DNA of 64,000 bases from Acidihalobacter aeolianus (GCF_001753165.1 NZ_CP017448.1:124001-188000), one strand, 5' to 3'. Numbered from the stretch's first letter, positions 16,712-26,930 are shown. Numbers and translations are program-made. Notes: generated by a model from the letters alone, not told the origin.

Positions 16712-17340
16712 TGTGGGGGGGGTGGTAGAGGGATTGGTCGGCTATCGACCCCTCCAGTCGATCACGTGTCGGGATGCGTAGAAGGCTCCAATTCCACAGC
16801 GGGCGTTCAATACCTGAGTTCAGGTGTGTGTTGAGACGACGACCATTTTCACTCCCAGTTCACTGCTTCATTTAGCCCTGCATCGAAAACGGCTTCAAAG
16901 AACGAGACAAGCGCGTAGGCAGACTTCTCAACGAAGTAGTAGTCAAACTTGAAATCCATTCTTCGCTAAATTTCAATCAGCTCCGGAGCGATTGCCGCAA
17001 GTCCACCAAGGCGTGTTTACATTTGGCCAAGGCGCAGCATTCGAGCAAAGCCACAAATGGGTCACAACGCGAGCCGGCAACGGTAAAACTCGAATGTAAC
17101 TTTACTCCGCTCCAGGGGGTCGAGAGAAAGGGTCTCGACGGCTATGTAACATTAACCAAGAAGTCGAGACTTGCTTTCAGGTGCGTGCCATGGCCACGGC
17201 CATGTTGTCCAGCATGACCACGAGACATGGCATTTGCGTGCGCCGATCGTGCTGTTCGCTATGCCTTAGCGATCGGGCTTCCCGGGTCAAAGCCGATGGA
17301 ATAGCGCTCACGGTGAGTAATCGACACTGCGGGAAAAGAA
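16712..17340. other. 629-bp intergenic region before the microcin locus
   Basis: This is the left edge of the accessory region, lower in GC than the housekeeping genes. It holds a 14-bp inverted repeat ACCTGA-GT-TCAGGT (16812-16825) and a minus-strand 36-codon ORF (listed separately). Reading frames in 17000-17217 have no recognisable content. The promoter of the microcin export genes should lie in its last 200 bases, but I could not assign one with confidence. Confidence 0.4.
16849..16959 (-). pseudogene. Small orphan ORF, probable gene remnant
   Basis: This 36-codon minus-strand ORF has protein-like composition (KFDYYFVEKSAYALVSFFEA segment, aromatic-rich) in a region of otherwise broken frames. 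Codon 1 is an ATG, but an in-frame stop lies three codons upstream and there is no good ribosome-binding site. It may be a fragment of a decayed gene. No family is recognised. Confidence 0.2.
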
Positions 17341-18671
17341 GTGCCGACTGACGCCCCCAATAAGCTTTTCCGCACCGAAGCATTGGTGCGGCACGAGCGG
17401 AGCTGGCTGGGTCGGGTGCGCGTACAGTCCCCCGTAAGCCACTCCGTCTATGCCGCTTTGGCGCTGGCGCTGACGCTGGCGGTCGCGGCTCTTCTGATCT
17501 TTGGACGTTACACCCGGCACCTCAGCGTGAGCGGTATGCTGGTGCCCAGCCAGGGTCTACTCGATGTATCGGTGCCGCTTTCAGGCACGGTGGAGAAGGT
17601 CATGGTGCGCTCGGGCGAGACCGTGCCATACGGTGCGCCTCTGATGGAGGTTGCGGTGCATCTGGACAGCCCCGCCGTGGGACAGATCGGCACCGTGATC
17701 GCGCAGGCGCTGGGCGAAGAAAAGAATCTCCTGCTGGATAATCTGCAGACGCAGAGATCCGTGTTCGATATCCAGCGCCGCATGCTGACCGGCAAGCTGA
17801 AGGATTTGCAGGTACAGCGTGCTCAGGTGGACGCCGAGATCGGCGTGCAGCGCGAAGACGTCGCCACCACCGAGAAAATCCTGAAAGAGTTCCTCAGCGT
17901 CAAGCAGCGCGGCCTGGTCTCCGATCCGGAGTTGGAGCAACAACAGCTCACCGTCTACTCCGCCAAGAACCGGCTGCAGGAGCTGCGCGGACAGCACACC
18001 GCCTTGACTCAGCAGATCGATGCCGCTCGGCATCAACTGGCGGAACTGCCGCTGAACGCACGCAATCAGGAGAACGCCATCCGCGACAAGCTGGAAACGC
18101 TGCGCCAGAGCCTCGCCAAGACGGCCGAAGGCCGTAGCTTACTGTTGCGTGCGTCATCGGCGGGCGTCGTTTCAGCGCTTACGGTCAACCCGGGCCAAGC
18201 GGTTTCTGCAGGGGCTTCGGTGCTGTCCATAACGCCCGGCCACGACCCACTAGAGGCGCAGTTGCTGGTGCCGAGCCGCGCGGTTGGATTCCTGCACACG
18301 GGATCGACGGTTTTGCTGCATTACGCGGCATTTCCATACCGCGAGTTCGGTGCATTTCGAGGCACGGTGCGCAGCATCTCACCCAGCGCCCTGACGCCGG
18401 CGGAAATCACGACACTAACCGCTGGCGGACGCAGTAATGTGCCGCTTTATCGGGTGATGGTGTCGCTACACGACACGGCGGTAACGGTCGGTGGGCGGCC
18501 CGCACCGCTGCGCGCAGGCATGCAGTTGCAGGCGGAAGTCACGCTGAACCGGTTGCGGCTGATCCAGTGGGTGTTCGAACCGCTTTACGGACTGGGACAT
18601 GGCTTTCTTTCCGGCAAGCCTGCATCCGCACCCGCTGCTAAGCCGGCCAACGCGGCACACGAGGGAGCCTC

Positions 18672-18675
<4 letters not shown>
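17341..18675 (+). CDS. HlyD/CvaA-like membrane fusion protein for microcin export
   Basis: This 444-residue periplasmic adaptor of a type I secretion system links the inner-membrane ABC exporter to a TolC channel. A cytoplasmic N-terminus of about 35 residues is followed by one membrane helix (about 35-55, YAALALALTLAVAALLIF). Then come a biotinyl-lipoyl half-motif (VPLSGTVEKVMVRSGETV), a long coiled coil (about 115-270), the second lipoyl half (SSAGVVSALTVNPGQAVSAG) and a beta-barrel. The GTG at 17341 is the only start after an in-frame stop at 17314. The next gene overlaps it by 4 bp, so fusion protein and ABC transporter are coupled as in colicin V/microcin clusters. Confidence 0.92.
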
Positions 18676-20837
<2,162 letters not shown>

Positions 20838-21130
20838 GTTGGGAAGTAAAAGGTGGGGAGACGTCCAGTCAGAACGGATCTGTATCCCCTAAAGTTAGCA
20901 AGCTCTTACTGGCGCATGCCCATCCCACGACAAAACGGTTAATGCGCATATCAAATTTGTAATTTTAATTACTTATACATGAAACCAATTGCATGGATTA
21001 GGCCCAATCAGTACTGATAACTAGTTCGTCAGCCAATAGATAGCGAATCTCGGCATTGAAAGTTCTTGCATTAAGCGAGAAGCTCGCGGGAAGCGTTCCC
21101 GTGATTGTGAGACCAGCGAGGGATGGAATC

Positions 21131-21307
21131 ATGCGTGAATTGACTTTGGATGAAATCGAAGAAGTATCTGGTGGGCTGAGTTTGAAAGGAGGTGTGGAAC
21201 TCATAGGCGCTGTTGGCGGCGTCGCAGCGGTAATCGGCGCTCCTGCCGCCGCAGGATTTGCTGCTGGGATCGTTCTCGCGTACGCGATTGCCGAGGCTGA
21301 AGGGTAA
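21131..21307 (+). CDS. Class II microcin precursor 1 (GG leader)
   Basis: This 58-residue precursor has leader MRELTLDEIEEVSGG, a classic double-glycine leader close to colicin V-type leaders, with cleavage expected after Gly15. The 43-residue mature peptide is rich in Gly, Ala and Val (runs such as GAVGGVAAVIGAPAAAGFAAG), without Cys, and likely inserts in membranes. The ATG at 21131 is preceded by GAGGGATGG. The frame is open further upstream from a TTG, but that extension lies in the spacer also found at the second copy and would bury the leader. It is 10 bp upstream of a small membrane protein, its likely immunity partner. Confidence 0.85.
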   Translation: MRELTLDEIEEVSGGLSLKGGVELIGAVGGVAAVIGAPAAAGFAAGIVLAYAIAEAEG

Positions 21308-21317
21308 AGCTTAAGTC

Positions 21318-21689
21318 ATGAAACCTGATAGAGGCGGGCTCGGTTTCTTACTATTCTTAGCTCTGTTAATTGTCGGTATAACCGAGCTCGCCTTTTACGC
21401 ATATCACAGCATTGAAGGTGTTCCAGAAAATTCGAATCAGATAGTCGGCATTGTCGTTACTGTGGCATTCGTGTTCGTCTACGCTTCCGTTTTTTGGGCC
21501 TACTTCAGGGGAGCTAGAAAAGGAGCAATAAGGCTAGGTATCGCAACCACCCTCTACAATTTGGTTATGTGTTTATCAATTATCAAGGAAATTCCACTGT
21601 GGCTACAAGTAGTAGCTCTTGTGATTTTCTTGGCGGCCATATCTCCTCTCTGGAAAAAGGGGATTTTAGGCTTTCATGAACATAAATAA
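21318..21689 (+). CDS. Candidate microcin 1 immunity protein (four-helix membrane protein)
   Basis: This 123-residue protein is almost wholly hydrophobic, with four helices (about 8-28, 42-64, 70-92, 96-113) and a short basic C-terminus. It has no recognised family. Small polytopic membrane proteins directly downstream of a class II microcin are typically self-immunity proteins that shield the producer's inner membrane. The 10-bp spacing implies co-expression with the toxin. It is AT-richer than the exporter genes. Assignment is by context only. Confidence 0.6.
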   Translation: MKPDRGGLGFLLFLALLIVGITELAFYAYHSIEGVPENSNQIVGIVVTVAFVFVYASVFWAYFRGARKGAIRLGIATTLYNLVMCLSIIKEIPLWLQVVALVIFLAAISPLWKKGILGFHEHK

Positions 21690-22081
21690 TTTAAGATAAG
21701 CAACTTCTCATCAATGTTCTTATGCATATTTTTCTGGCTAATAATCTCTGCGTAAGTTCCGTTTAAATTAAGGATAGCTCCACTTCAGATCCAGGACTTC
21801 CCTGCAATTCCATTTTTTTTCATTTGCAGCGATTAACTGTGTGTCATGATGCGCTTTAGCCTTTTTATTTGGGGCTTCACCGGATTGAGTGGGTAACTCA
21901 CTATATACTGCTTCAAAAATTCGCCTCGCGCGAATTATTCGAAAACCTGTCTCTAGGCTGCATTGACAGTTCTGGTATGGCGCTGCTGAGCGCTATCGCG
22001 ATTTTTTATAAGAAACATGTAAATGCCCAAGGCGATTGTTGATGCGGGCCTTGAGGTTTGGTTTTGGGGAAGTCCCTAACA
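21690..22081. other. 392-bp AT-rich spacer before the tolC-like gene
   Basis: It holds a hairpin with 7-bp arms, AATTCGC...GCGAATT (21918-21936), and two very short ORFs. One is 16 codons (MMRFSLFIWGFTGLSG, from about 21847); the other is 21 codons starting near 21976. Neither has a GG leader or ribosome-binding site good enough to call. A separate promoter for the tolC-like gene is probable. The low GC content contrasts with the gene that follows. Confidence 0.35.
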
Positions 22082-23521
22082 ATGATCGATAAGAAGTGTG
22101 CGTTTTTATTGTTTATTTGTCTGGCGCTTATATTAGATGGAGTCAGCATCGCTCAGGCAAACTCAGGGGGGGGTTCTGCCTACGGCTATAGTGCTGATCC
22201 CTGGGATACACAGGCTCTGGTGCCCGAACAAGGTCGTTACAACGCCAACCGTACGAACCTACCAGTAGCGCCGTCAGCTACTCCCCCCATTCCTGGAATG
22301 ATCGCCCGGCTGCGCTCGTTGCCAGCCTTAACAGCCTGGGCGTTGCAGCACAACCCACAGACGGCCGCGGCCTGGGCATCGCTGCGCGCAGCCGCAGCCG
22401 CTCTGGGTGTCGCCAAGGGGGCGTGGTTGCCCACGTCTAGCGTGATAGTCAACGACCAGCGCAGCGGTACCACCTACGACATCGGCATCAGTCCGCCGCC
22501 CGTCAACGGCGTCTACAACAGCCTGACGCTGAGCGAGACGCTGTTTCATTTCGGCTACCGCCGGGCGACGGTGGATCAGGCGCGTGCCAATGTCCTGGCG
22601 AGCCGCTTCGATGCCAATGCCGCCTTGCAGTCCATCGCCTTGAACGTCGCCGTCGACTATTACGATATGGCTCAGGCCCGTGAAGAGGTCCACATTTACC
22701 GTCAGGGCGTCGCCGAGGCACACGAAATTTACGCGGACGCGGAGGCGCAATACCGCGTGCATCTGAAATCCGCAACCGATGTCTATCAGGCACAGATGGA
22801 ACTGGCACAAGCGCAGGAGCAGCTGCATTCCGCTCAGGGCCAAGCGGCCGCGCAGCGCGGCATACTTGCAGAGGCGGCTGGTCTGCCGGTAACGACGCCC
22901 CTGTCCGTCTACCCCTTACCCGTGCCACGCGATACCGTTCCGGCATCCATTCACGCGTTGTTGCGCACCACCCTGCGCAAAAACCCGACCCTGCTGGCGG
23001 AGCAAGCCCGCGTACGTGCAGCTAGCGCCGCAGTGCGCCAGGCCGCAAGTGCGGACAGCCCCAGCCTGTCGCTAAACGCCGGTCTGGGGAAAAATGTACT
23101 GAGCAATCAGCCGGACGAAAGCAGCTTCAGCATCGGACTCAAGCTCAACATCCCGCTAGATCTCAGTTATTCGGCCGCCTATCAGATGCAACAGAACCGT
23201 GCGCTAATGCAAGAAGCGCAGGCACAGGTGCGCGTAACCGCAAACGCCGTTCAACTGTCCGTCTGGGAGAACTACGCGCGCTGGCGCGGCGCCGTGCGCG
23301 CCTATAAGGCCGCGCGTCAGCAGGTTGCCAGCGCACGCAAGGCCGTGGACGGCATTCGGACCGAATACCGTATCGGACTGGCGAGCATGCTCGATTTGGT
23401 AACGGCGGAACAGAACCTCATCTCGGCGCGTATCGTACTGGTCGAGGTCATGAACGAGGTTGCCGTCGATCGGGCGCAGCTGTACCGCAATGTCGGATTC
23501 AATCCTATACCCAGCCGTTGA
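22082..23521 (+). CDS. TolC-like outer membrane efflux protein of the microcin exporter
   Basis: This 479-residue outer membrane channel of the TolC/OEP family completes the type I machine with the fusion protein and ABC exporter. A signal peptide (hydrophobic FLLFICLALIL, AQA cleavage site near residue 26) is followed by a Gly-run encoded by a G8 tract. Two OEP repeats follow (about 75-265 and 290-475), with YRIGLASMLDLVTAEQNL near the end as the family hallmark. The ATG at 22082 gives the best signal peptide. Its first 110 codons are repeated, broken, at 26437-26768. Most microcin clusters use a housekeeping TolC, so a dedicated one is notable. Confidence 0.9.
   Translation: MIDKKCAFLLFICLALILDGVSIAQANSGGGSAYGYSADPWDTQALVPEQGRYNANRTNLPVAPSATPPIPGMIARLRSLPALTAWALQHNPQTAAAWASLRAAAAALGVAKGAWLPTSSVIVNDQRSGTTYDIGISPPPVNGVYNSLTLSETLFHFGYRRATVDQARANVLASRFDANAALQSIALNVAVDYYDMAQAREEVHIYRQGVAEAHEIYADAEAQYRVHLKSATDVYQAQMELAQAQEQLHSAQGQAAAQRGILAEAAGLPVTTPLSVYPLPVPRDTVPASIHALLRTTLRKNPTLLAEQARVRAASAAVRQAASADSPSLSLNAGLGKNVLSNQPDESSFSIGLKLNIPLDLSYSAAYQMQQNRALMQEAQAQVRVTANAVQLSVWENYARWRGAVRAYKAARQQVASARKAVDGIRTEYRIGLASMLDLVTAEQNLISARIVLVEVMNEVAVDRAQLYRNVGFNPIPSR
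22167..22174 (+). repeat. G8 homopolymer tract in the tolC-like coding sequence
   Basis: Eight consecutive G residues encode Gly just after the signal peptide cleavage site (codons 29-31). A one-base slip would abolish the outer membrane channel. The copy at 26532 has nine Gs and is out of frame. Confidence 0.6.
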
Positions 23522-23764
23522 ATTAAATATCGATAAAGCACAACCTCAAAGCGTTCAAGTTGGCGTGATTTTACTGTAATAGTTAAACGCATGAACCTCG
23601 AGGTTAAAATTCAACCAAAAATCATGAGCCAATATGCTCGGTAGCTCACTAAGAATAACAAGTTTGAGCGCAAGGCAACGCTGAACGTTTGGCACAACAT
23701 GGCCGCCCACGTTGTCAATAAATCCAGCCTTTGATCTCCCTGATATGGAGAGATCATGGCTGAT

Positions 23765-23782
23765 CTATTTTGGCCAAAATAG
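23765..23782. repeat. Perfect 18-bp palindrome
   Basis: CTATTTTGGCCAAAATAG is a perfect palindrome without spacer, in an AT-rich stretch downstream of the tolC-like gene. It could be a binding site for a dimeric regulator. No gene near it suggests which. Confidence 0.6.
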
Positions 23783-24237
23783 CCTTAATCATATTACATA
23801 TTCCAGTAGTTTATTAATTCGTGCCGTTGATGTGATTTGTAGTTCTCGTATATTCATTCCTGATGACTCTGATCCTGATTTCGGGCGTGAATCAGTTTTT
23901 CTGCTTTTCGATTGACATAGCGACGTGCCCGGCCCGATTTGTTCGACGCATCTTTGCGCCTCACCCCTCCGGGGCTTACGCGATTGTTGTTCACGACGAT
24001 TTTTTCTTTATTCGCGTAAAGAAATGGACGAAAGAAACGCGCCCGAAACGTCTTGTCCCTTCGGGCAGACCTCGCCCGCACGCGTCGCCGAGGGGCACAG
24101 CAGGCATTAGCCGTCCGGGCGAAGCTGCTCGGGCGGCGTCCTGCCGCCCGACCCCACGTCGGCGCGCACGGACGTGGCAAGGCGTAACGGGAAATAAAAA
24201 GCATAGGCGTAGCCGTTCGCGTCAGCCCCGTAGGGGT

Positions 24238-24289
24238 AAGGCGCAGGGATACGCCGTACAAAGTCACTTGCACGCCCGCACCGAAACTA
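24238..24289 (+). repeat. Element X, copy 1 (52 bp)
   Basis: This 52-bp element has conserved ends (GCAGGGATACGCCG and CCGCACCGAAACTA). It recurs at the same length at 26879-26930, with a diverged centre. In this copy it lies left of element Y. Confidence 0.6.
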
Positions 24290-24331
24290 GTCAAGAACGC
24301 CATTGCTCAAGGCGTGTGAAATAGACCCGCT

Positions 24332-24376
24332 GCTTCCTACTAACTGCGCGGGAAGCGCTTACGGCGTGTGAAACTA
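24332..24376 (+). repeat. Element Y, copy 1 (45-bp hairpin-bearing direct repeat)
   Basis: This 45-bp element starts with a stem-loop (GCTTCCT/GGGAAGC around an 11-nt loop) followed by GCGCTTACGGCGTGTGAAAC. A copy with three mismatches lies at 26757-26801 in the same orientation. The change T to C in the stem turns a G-T pair into G-C, so pairing is kept. The two copies bracket the second microcin unit. Confidence 0.75.
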
Positions 24377-24393
24377 TCGAGCTATTACCGCTC

Positions 24394-24870
24394 CCCCTGG
24401 TCAGCTCCGTCATGCAGGCCGATACACTGTTTGCAGGCGCGCTTGCCGACAACATCGCTTTGGCCAATCCAGAGGCGAGCCTCGACGACATCGTCGCCGC
24501 CAGTCGTGCGGCCGCCGTGCACGACGAGATCGCCGCACTGCCCATGGGCTATCAGAGCTTGGTTGGCGATATGGGCTCCGTGCTCTCGGGCGGGCAGCAG
24601 CAGCGCGTGCTGTTGGCGCGTGCGCTCCTGGCAAAGCCCCGCGTATTGGTGCTCGACGAGGCGACCAGTCATCTCGACAGCCTGCGCGAGCGCCAAGTGA
24701 ACGACAACCTTCGTGCGCTGGGTATAACCCGCGTGGTGATCGCACACCGCTGGGAAAGCATCGTGCAGTGCGACCGCATCATGCGTCTGAGTGGCGGGCG
24801 CCTGGAAGAGGTTTCACGCCAAGTGCTCGAAGGGAGTCTGCTGCGTCAGTCCGATGCGGAGCCTGTCTGA
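24394..24870 (+). pseudogene. Truncated second copy of the C39 ABC exporter (3' end only)
   Basis: This matches the last 158 or so codons of the exporter at 18672-20837. It retains the signature LSGGQQQR, Walker B and H-loop but lacks the peptidase, membrane domain and Walker A, so it cannot work as an exporter. The frame is open and ends in the same QSDAEPV/QPDAELV-type tail. A few mostly silent differences show the copies have diverged slightly. It is best read as homology flanking the second toxin, not as a gene. Confidence 0.9.
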
Positions 24871-25193
24871 GTTGGGAAGTAAAAGGTGGGGAGGCGTCCA
24901 GTCAGAACGGATCTGTATCCCCTAAAGTTAGCAAGCTCTTACTGGCGCATGCCCATCCCACGACAAAACGGTTAATGCGCATATCAAATTTGTAATTTTA
25001 ATTACTTATACATGAAACAAATTGCATGGATTAGGATCAATCAGTACTAATAACTAGTTCGTCAGCCAATAAATAGCGAATCTCGGCATTGAAAGTTCTT
25101 GCATTAAGCGAGAAGCTCGCGGGAAGCGTTCCCGTGATTGTGAGACCAGCGAGGGATGGAATCATGCGTGAATTGACTTTGGGCGAAATGCAG
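24394..25193 (+). repeat. Direct repeat, copy 2 (ABC 3' end to microcin leader)
   Basis: This is the second copy of the 0.8-kb repeat at 20361-21160, at a constant 4033-bp offset. It brings a complete copy of the spacer upstream of the microcin, and so any promoter or ribosome-binding site in it, to the second toxin gene. Confidence 0.92.
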
Positions 25194-25388
25194 TTCGTAA
25201 GCGGTGGGAGCAGCAATACAAGAAATCAGAACGGTGTTAACTTGGGTGACGTAGCTTTAGGCGCGGGATATTTCGCCCTTGGTGCAGTCGAGTCCTATAT
25301 GGCCGTGGATACCTTCGGTTTGACACTACCTGGTGCGGGCGCAGCTTTCGCCCACAGCTATGCGGCATTCCAAGCCGCTGATCTTTAA
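25164..25388 (+). CDS. Class II microcin precursor 2 (GG leader)
   Basis: This 74-residue precursor has leader MRELTLGEMQFVSGG, sharing MRELTL-E---VSGG with microcin 1, and cleavage is expected after Gly15. The 59-residue mature part is unrelated to microcin 1. It starts SSNTRNQNGVNLGD, polar and Asn-rich, then becomes Gly/Ala-rich and aromatic (GAGYFALGAVESYM, GAGAAFAHSYAAF). It has no Cys. The ribosome-binding site and ATG context are those of microcin 1, carried by the repeat. It should be processed by the same C39 exporter, because the leader is conserved. A strong hairpin follows at once. Confidence 0.85.
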   Translation: MRELTLGEMQFVSGGSSNTRNQNGVNLGDVALGAGYFALGAVESYMAVDTFGLTLPGAGAAFAHSYAAFQAADL

Positions 25389-25389
25389 A

Positions 25390-25422
25390 AGCCCCCCCCC
25401 CCCCCAGCCTAAAGCTGGGGGG
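25390..25422 (+). terminator. C14/G9 terminator hairpin after microcin 2
   Basis: AGC and a run of 14 C (25392-25405) followed by AGC can pair with GCT and a run of 9 G (25414-25422) plus CT, around a CTAAA loop. GATTTATT follows. It begins right at the microcin 2 stop codon and lies between toxin and candidate immunity gene. The homopolymer runs are unusually long and prone to slippage or assembly error. Confidence 0.75.
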
Positions 25423-25629
25423 GGGCTGATTTATTCGATTCAGCTAAATGCGTCCCAATGATAACCATCATGCTGCATTATTGGAACGTAGTTTCCAGAT
25501 TTGATCAGCGATTCAATTGTCTATTTTAGTCTTCATGACTGAGGGTCTATGTTAGTCACGTTTTTCAAGGTAATTCTATTGGAATTTTTTAATTATATGA
25601 CTATAACAAACTTATTTATGAGGTGATTC

Positions 25630-26043
25630 TTGGAAAAGGGCGTTCAGTTTTTTTGCCTGATATTGGTCGTGTTTATAACACTATTGTTTTCTGGCTATGT
25701 GACATTTTTTCAGGGAGATGGGCCAGGAAAAACCGCGTGGTTAGCTGCTGTATTTTTCTATCTGTGGACTATCGTTAACTTATTCGGTGTTAGATACAAT
25801 AGCGAAGAGAAAAGAGGTTTTGTGTATCTCATTTATGGTTTGTCGGTATTTAATTTATATATTTATATATGGCCGGCCTTTGGCGTCAATATAGGGATAT
25901 GGAATTTGGCGGTGGTGCCCCCGTTCTATGGTTTTATAGTATTTGTATTTTATAAGTTCTTTAAAAGAAAATGGGATGAATTGGCAGCATCATTGAATTA
26001 TGTGTACTGGTGGTTAAAAAATTTAATTAGAAAAATGTCTTGA
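25630..26043 (+). CDS. Candidate microcin 2 immunity protein (four-helix membrane protein)
   Basis: This 137-residue, very hydrophobic protein has helices about 5-26, 35-52, 65-85 and 92-113 and a basic, Trp/Tyr-rich tail (FKRKWDEL, YVYWWLKNLIRKM). The start is a TTG preceded by a strong AGGTGA site six bases away; no ATG fits. It is not similar to the first immunity candidate, as expected if each protects against its own toxin. A 241-bp gap and a strong terminator separate it from microcin 2, so it may have its own promoter in the AT-rich stretch 25430-25620. Its GC content is among the lowest in the window. Confidence 0.6.
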   Translation: MEKGVQFFCLILVVFITLLFSGYVTFFQGDGPGKTAWLAAVFFYLWTIVNLFGVRYNSEEKRGFVYLIYGLSVFNLYIYIWPAFGVNIGIWNLAVVPPFYGFIVFVFYKFFKRKWDELAASLNYVYWWLKNLIRKMS

Positions 26044-26436
26044 ATTGTGATATTTGGATATAGCTATTTTTATTGATATTAGAGATAAAAAATAGGCCCC
26101 ATGGAGTTGATTTAAGGATCGAGTTCATAAAGATAAGAGCGCTGACTATGTTTGCGTTTCCAGTTTCTTTCTATTTTTTGCATGATATATAAGGGTGTGA
26201 TTTTGTTGGTCGCGTTTTATATTTCGAGATTATAGTAACCGGAATTCAAGCGTGGCTTGGAAGATTTTTAAAAATTCTTGGTTTTGATTTAATTTATTTC
26301 ACCGCTGTTTATTGTTTGCATGCTGTCTCCCCGCTGCGCCCAAGACAACCGTCGCTAGCCGGCGCGCGGTAATGTCTGGTTTTTTGCCTTACCCATGTAG
26401 CAATGACCAATGCCCGGGAAAGGGTTGTCTTGAATA
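26044..26436. other. 393-bp AT-rich spacer before the broken tolC copy
   Basis: It is strongly AT-rich up to about 26310, then more mixed. Unlike the flanks, it does not align with the spacer before the intact tolC-like gene. No RNA gene, GG-leader ORF or clear repeat was found. Confidence 0.4.
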
Positions 26437-26756
26437 ATGCGCCCAATGATGTTCGGTAAGATGCGCACTTTTCCATCATTCGTATTCCTGGCACTTATCT
26501 TGAGTGGTATCAGCATCGCTCAGGCAGATTCAGGGGGGGGGCCTACGGCTATAGTGCCGATCCATGGGATACGCAGGCTCTGGTGCCCGAACAAGGTCGT
26601 TACAACGCCAACCGTGCTGACCTATCAGTGGCGCCGTCAGCTACTCCCCCAATTCCAGGAATGATCGCCCGGCCGCGCTCGTTGCCGGCCTTAACAGCCT
26701 GGGCATTGCAGCACAAGCCACAGACAGCCGCGGCCTGGGCATCACTGCGCGCCGAC
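26437..26756 (+). pseudogene. Broken 5' fragment of the tolC-like gene, copy 2
   Basis: A second copy of the first 110 or so codons of the tolC-like gene at 22082. It carries the signal peptide (LALILSGISIAQA) and then a run of nine G, after which the frame is lost. The expected downstream sequence (EQGRYNANR, SATPPIPGMIAR, ALTAWALQH) continues in another frame. It stops abruptly where element Y begins at 26757. The 5' 40 bases differ from copy 1, so similarity starts inside the signal peptide. Confidence 0.88.
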
Positions 26757-26801
26757 GCTTCCCACTAACTGCGCGGGAAGCGCTTAAGGCGTGTGAAACC
26801 A
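26757..26801 (+). repeat. Element Y, copy 2 (45-bp hairpin-bearing direct repeat)
   Basis: This is the second copy of the element at 24332-24376 (42 of 45 identical), with a perfect 7-bp stem GCTTCCC/GGGAAGC. It begins exactly where similarity to the tolC-like gene ends, marking the right edge of the second microcin unit. Confidence 0.75.
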
Positions 26802-26878
26802 TTCCGCCAACTCCGCTTTTGTTTGATTCGGCAGCGAATGAACACCAGCAACGAGTATTGCGTAAATTGCTCAAGGGC

Positions 26879-26930
26879 GAGGTGCAGGGATGCGCCGAGT
26901 AATGATATTCGCCTGTCCGCACCGAAACTA
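26879..26930 (+). repeat. Element X, copy 2 (52 bp)
   Basis: Same length and conserved ends as 24238-24289. It lies to the right of element Y here, so the flanks read X-Y on the left and Y-X on the right, all in direct orientation. Confidence 0.6.

Larger units (their letters stand above)
23522..24393. other. 872-bp non-coding region between the two microcin units
   Basis: The first part (23522-23900) is AT-rich and holds two perfect palindromes: AACCTCGAGGTT (23594-23605) and CTATTTTGGCCAAAATAG (23765-23782). The second part (about 23920-24200) is GC-rich, with overlapping ORFs on both strands that do not look real. It has two adjacent hairpins, 24130-24150 (8-bp arms) and 24154-24177 (7-bp arms), the style of a dispersed non-coding repeat. 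The third part (24238-24376) holds two short elements that recur at 26757-26930. I see no convincing gene. Confidence 0.5.

Noticed and set aside
17023-17217. A 64-codon frame before the fusion protein gene
   Set aside because: No ribosome-binding site, no similarity, and unusual composition.
21056-21130. Longer N-terminus for microcin 1 (and at 25089 for microcin 2) from a TTG codon
   Set aside because: It would place 25 residues before a textbook GG leader. The ATG at 21131/25164 has a better ribosome-binding site, and the upstream similarity is explained by the DNA repeat.
23712-23915. A 67-codon frame downstream of the tolC-like gene
   Set aside because: Starts at a TTG without a ribosome-binding site and runs into the repeat-like block; no leader or recognisable domain.
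23854-24324. Overlapping ORFs on both strands (about 150 codons each)
   Set aside because: Both are Arg/Pro/Ser-rich, mutually antisense and cover hairpins and repeat elements; no family features.
24332-26801. Element Y as integron attC-like sites
   Set aside because: The hairpin stem is short and the required GTTRRRY/RYYYAAC core sites are absent; no integrase is present.
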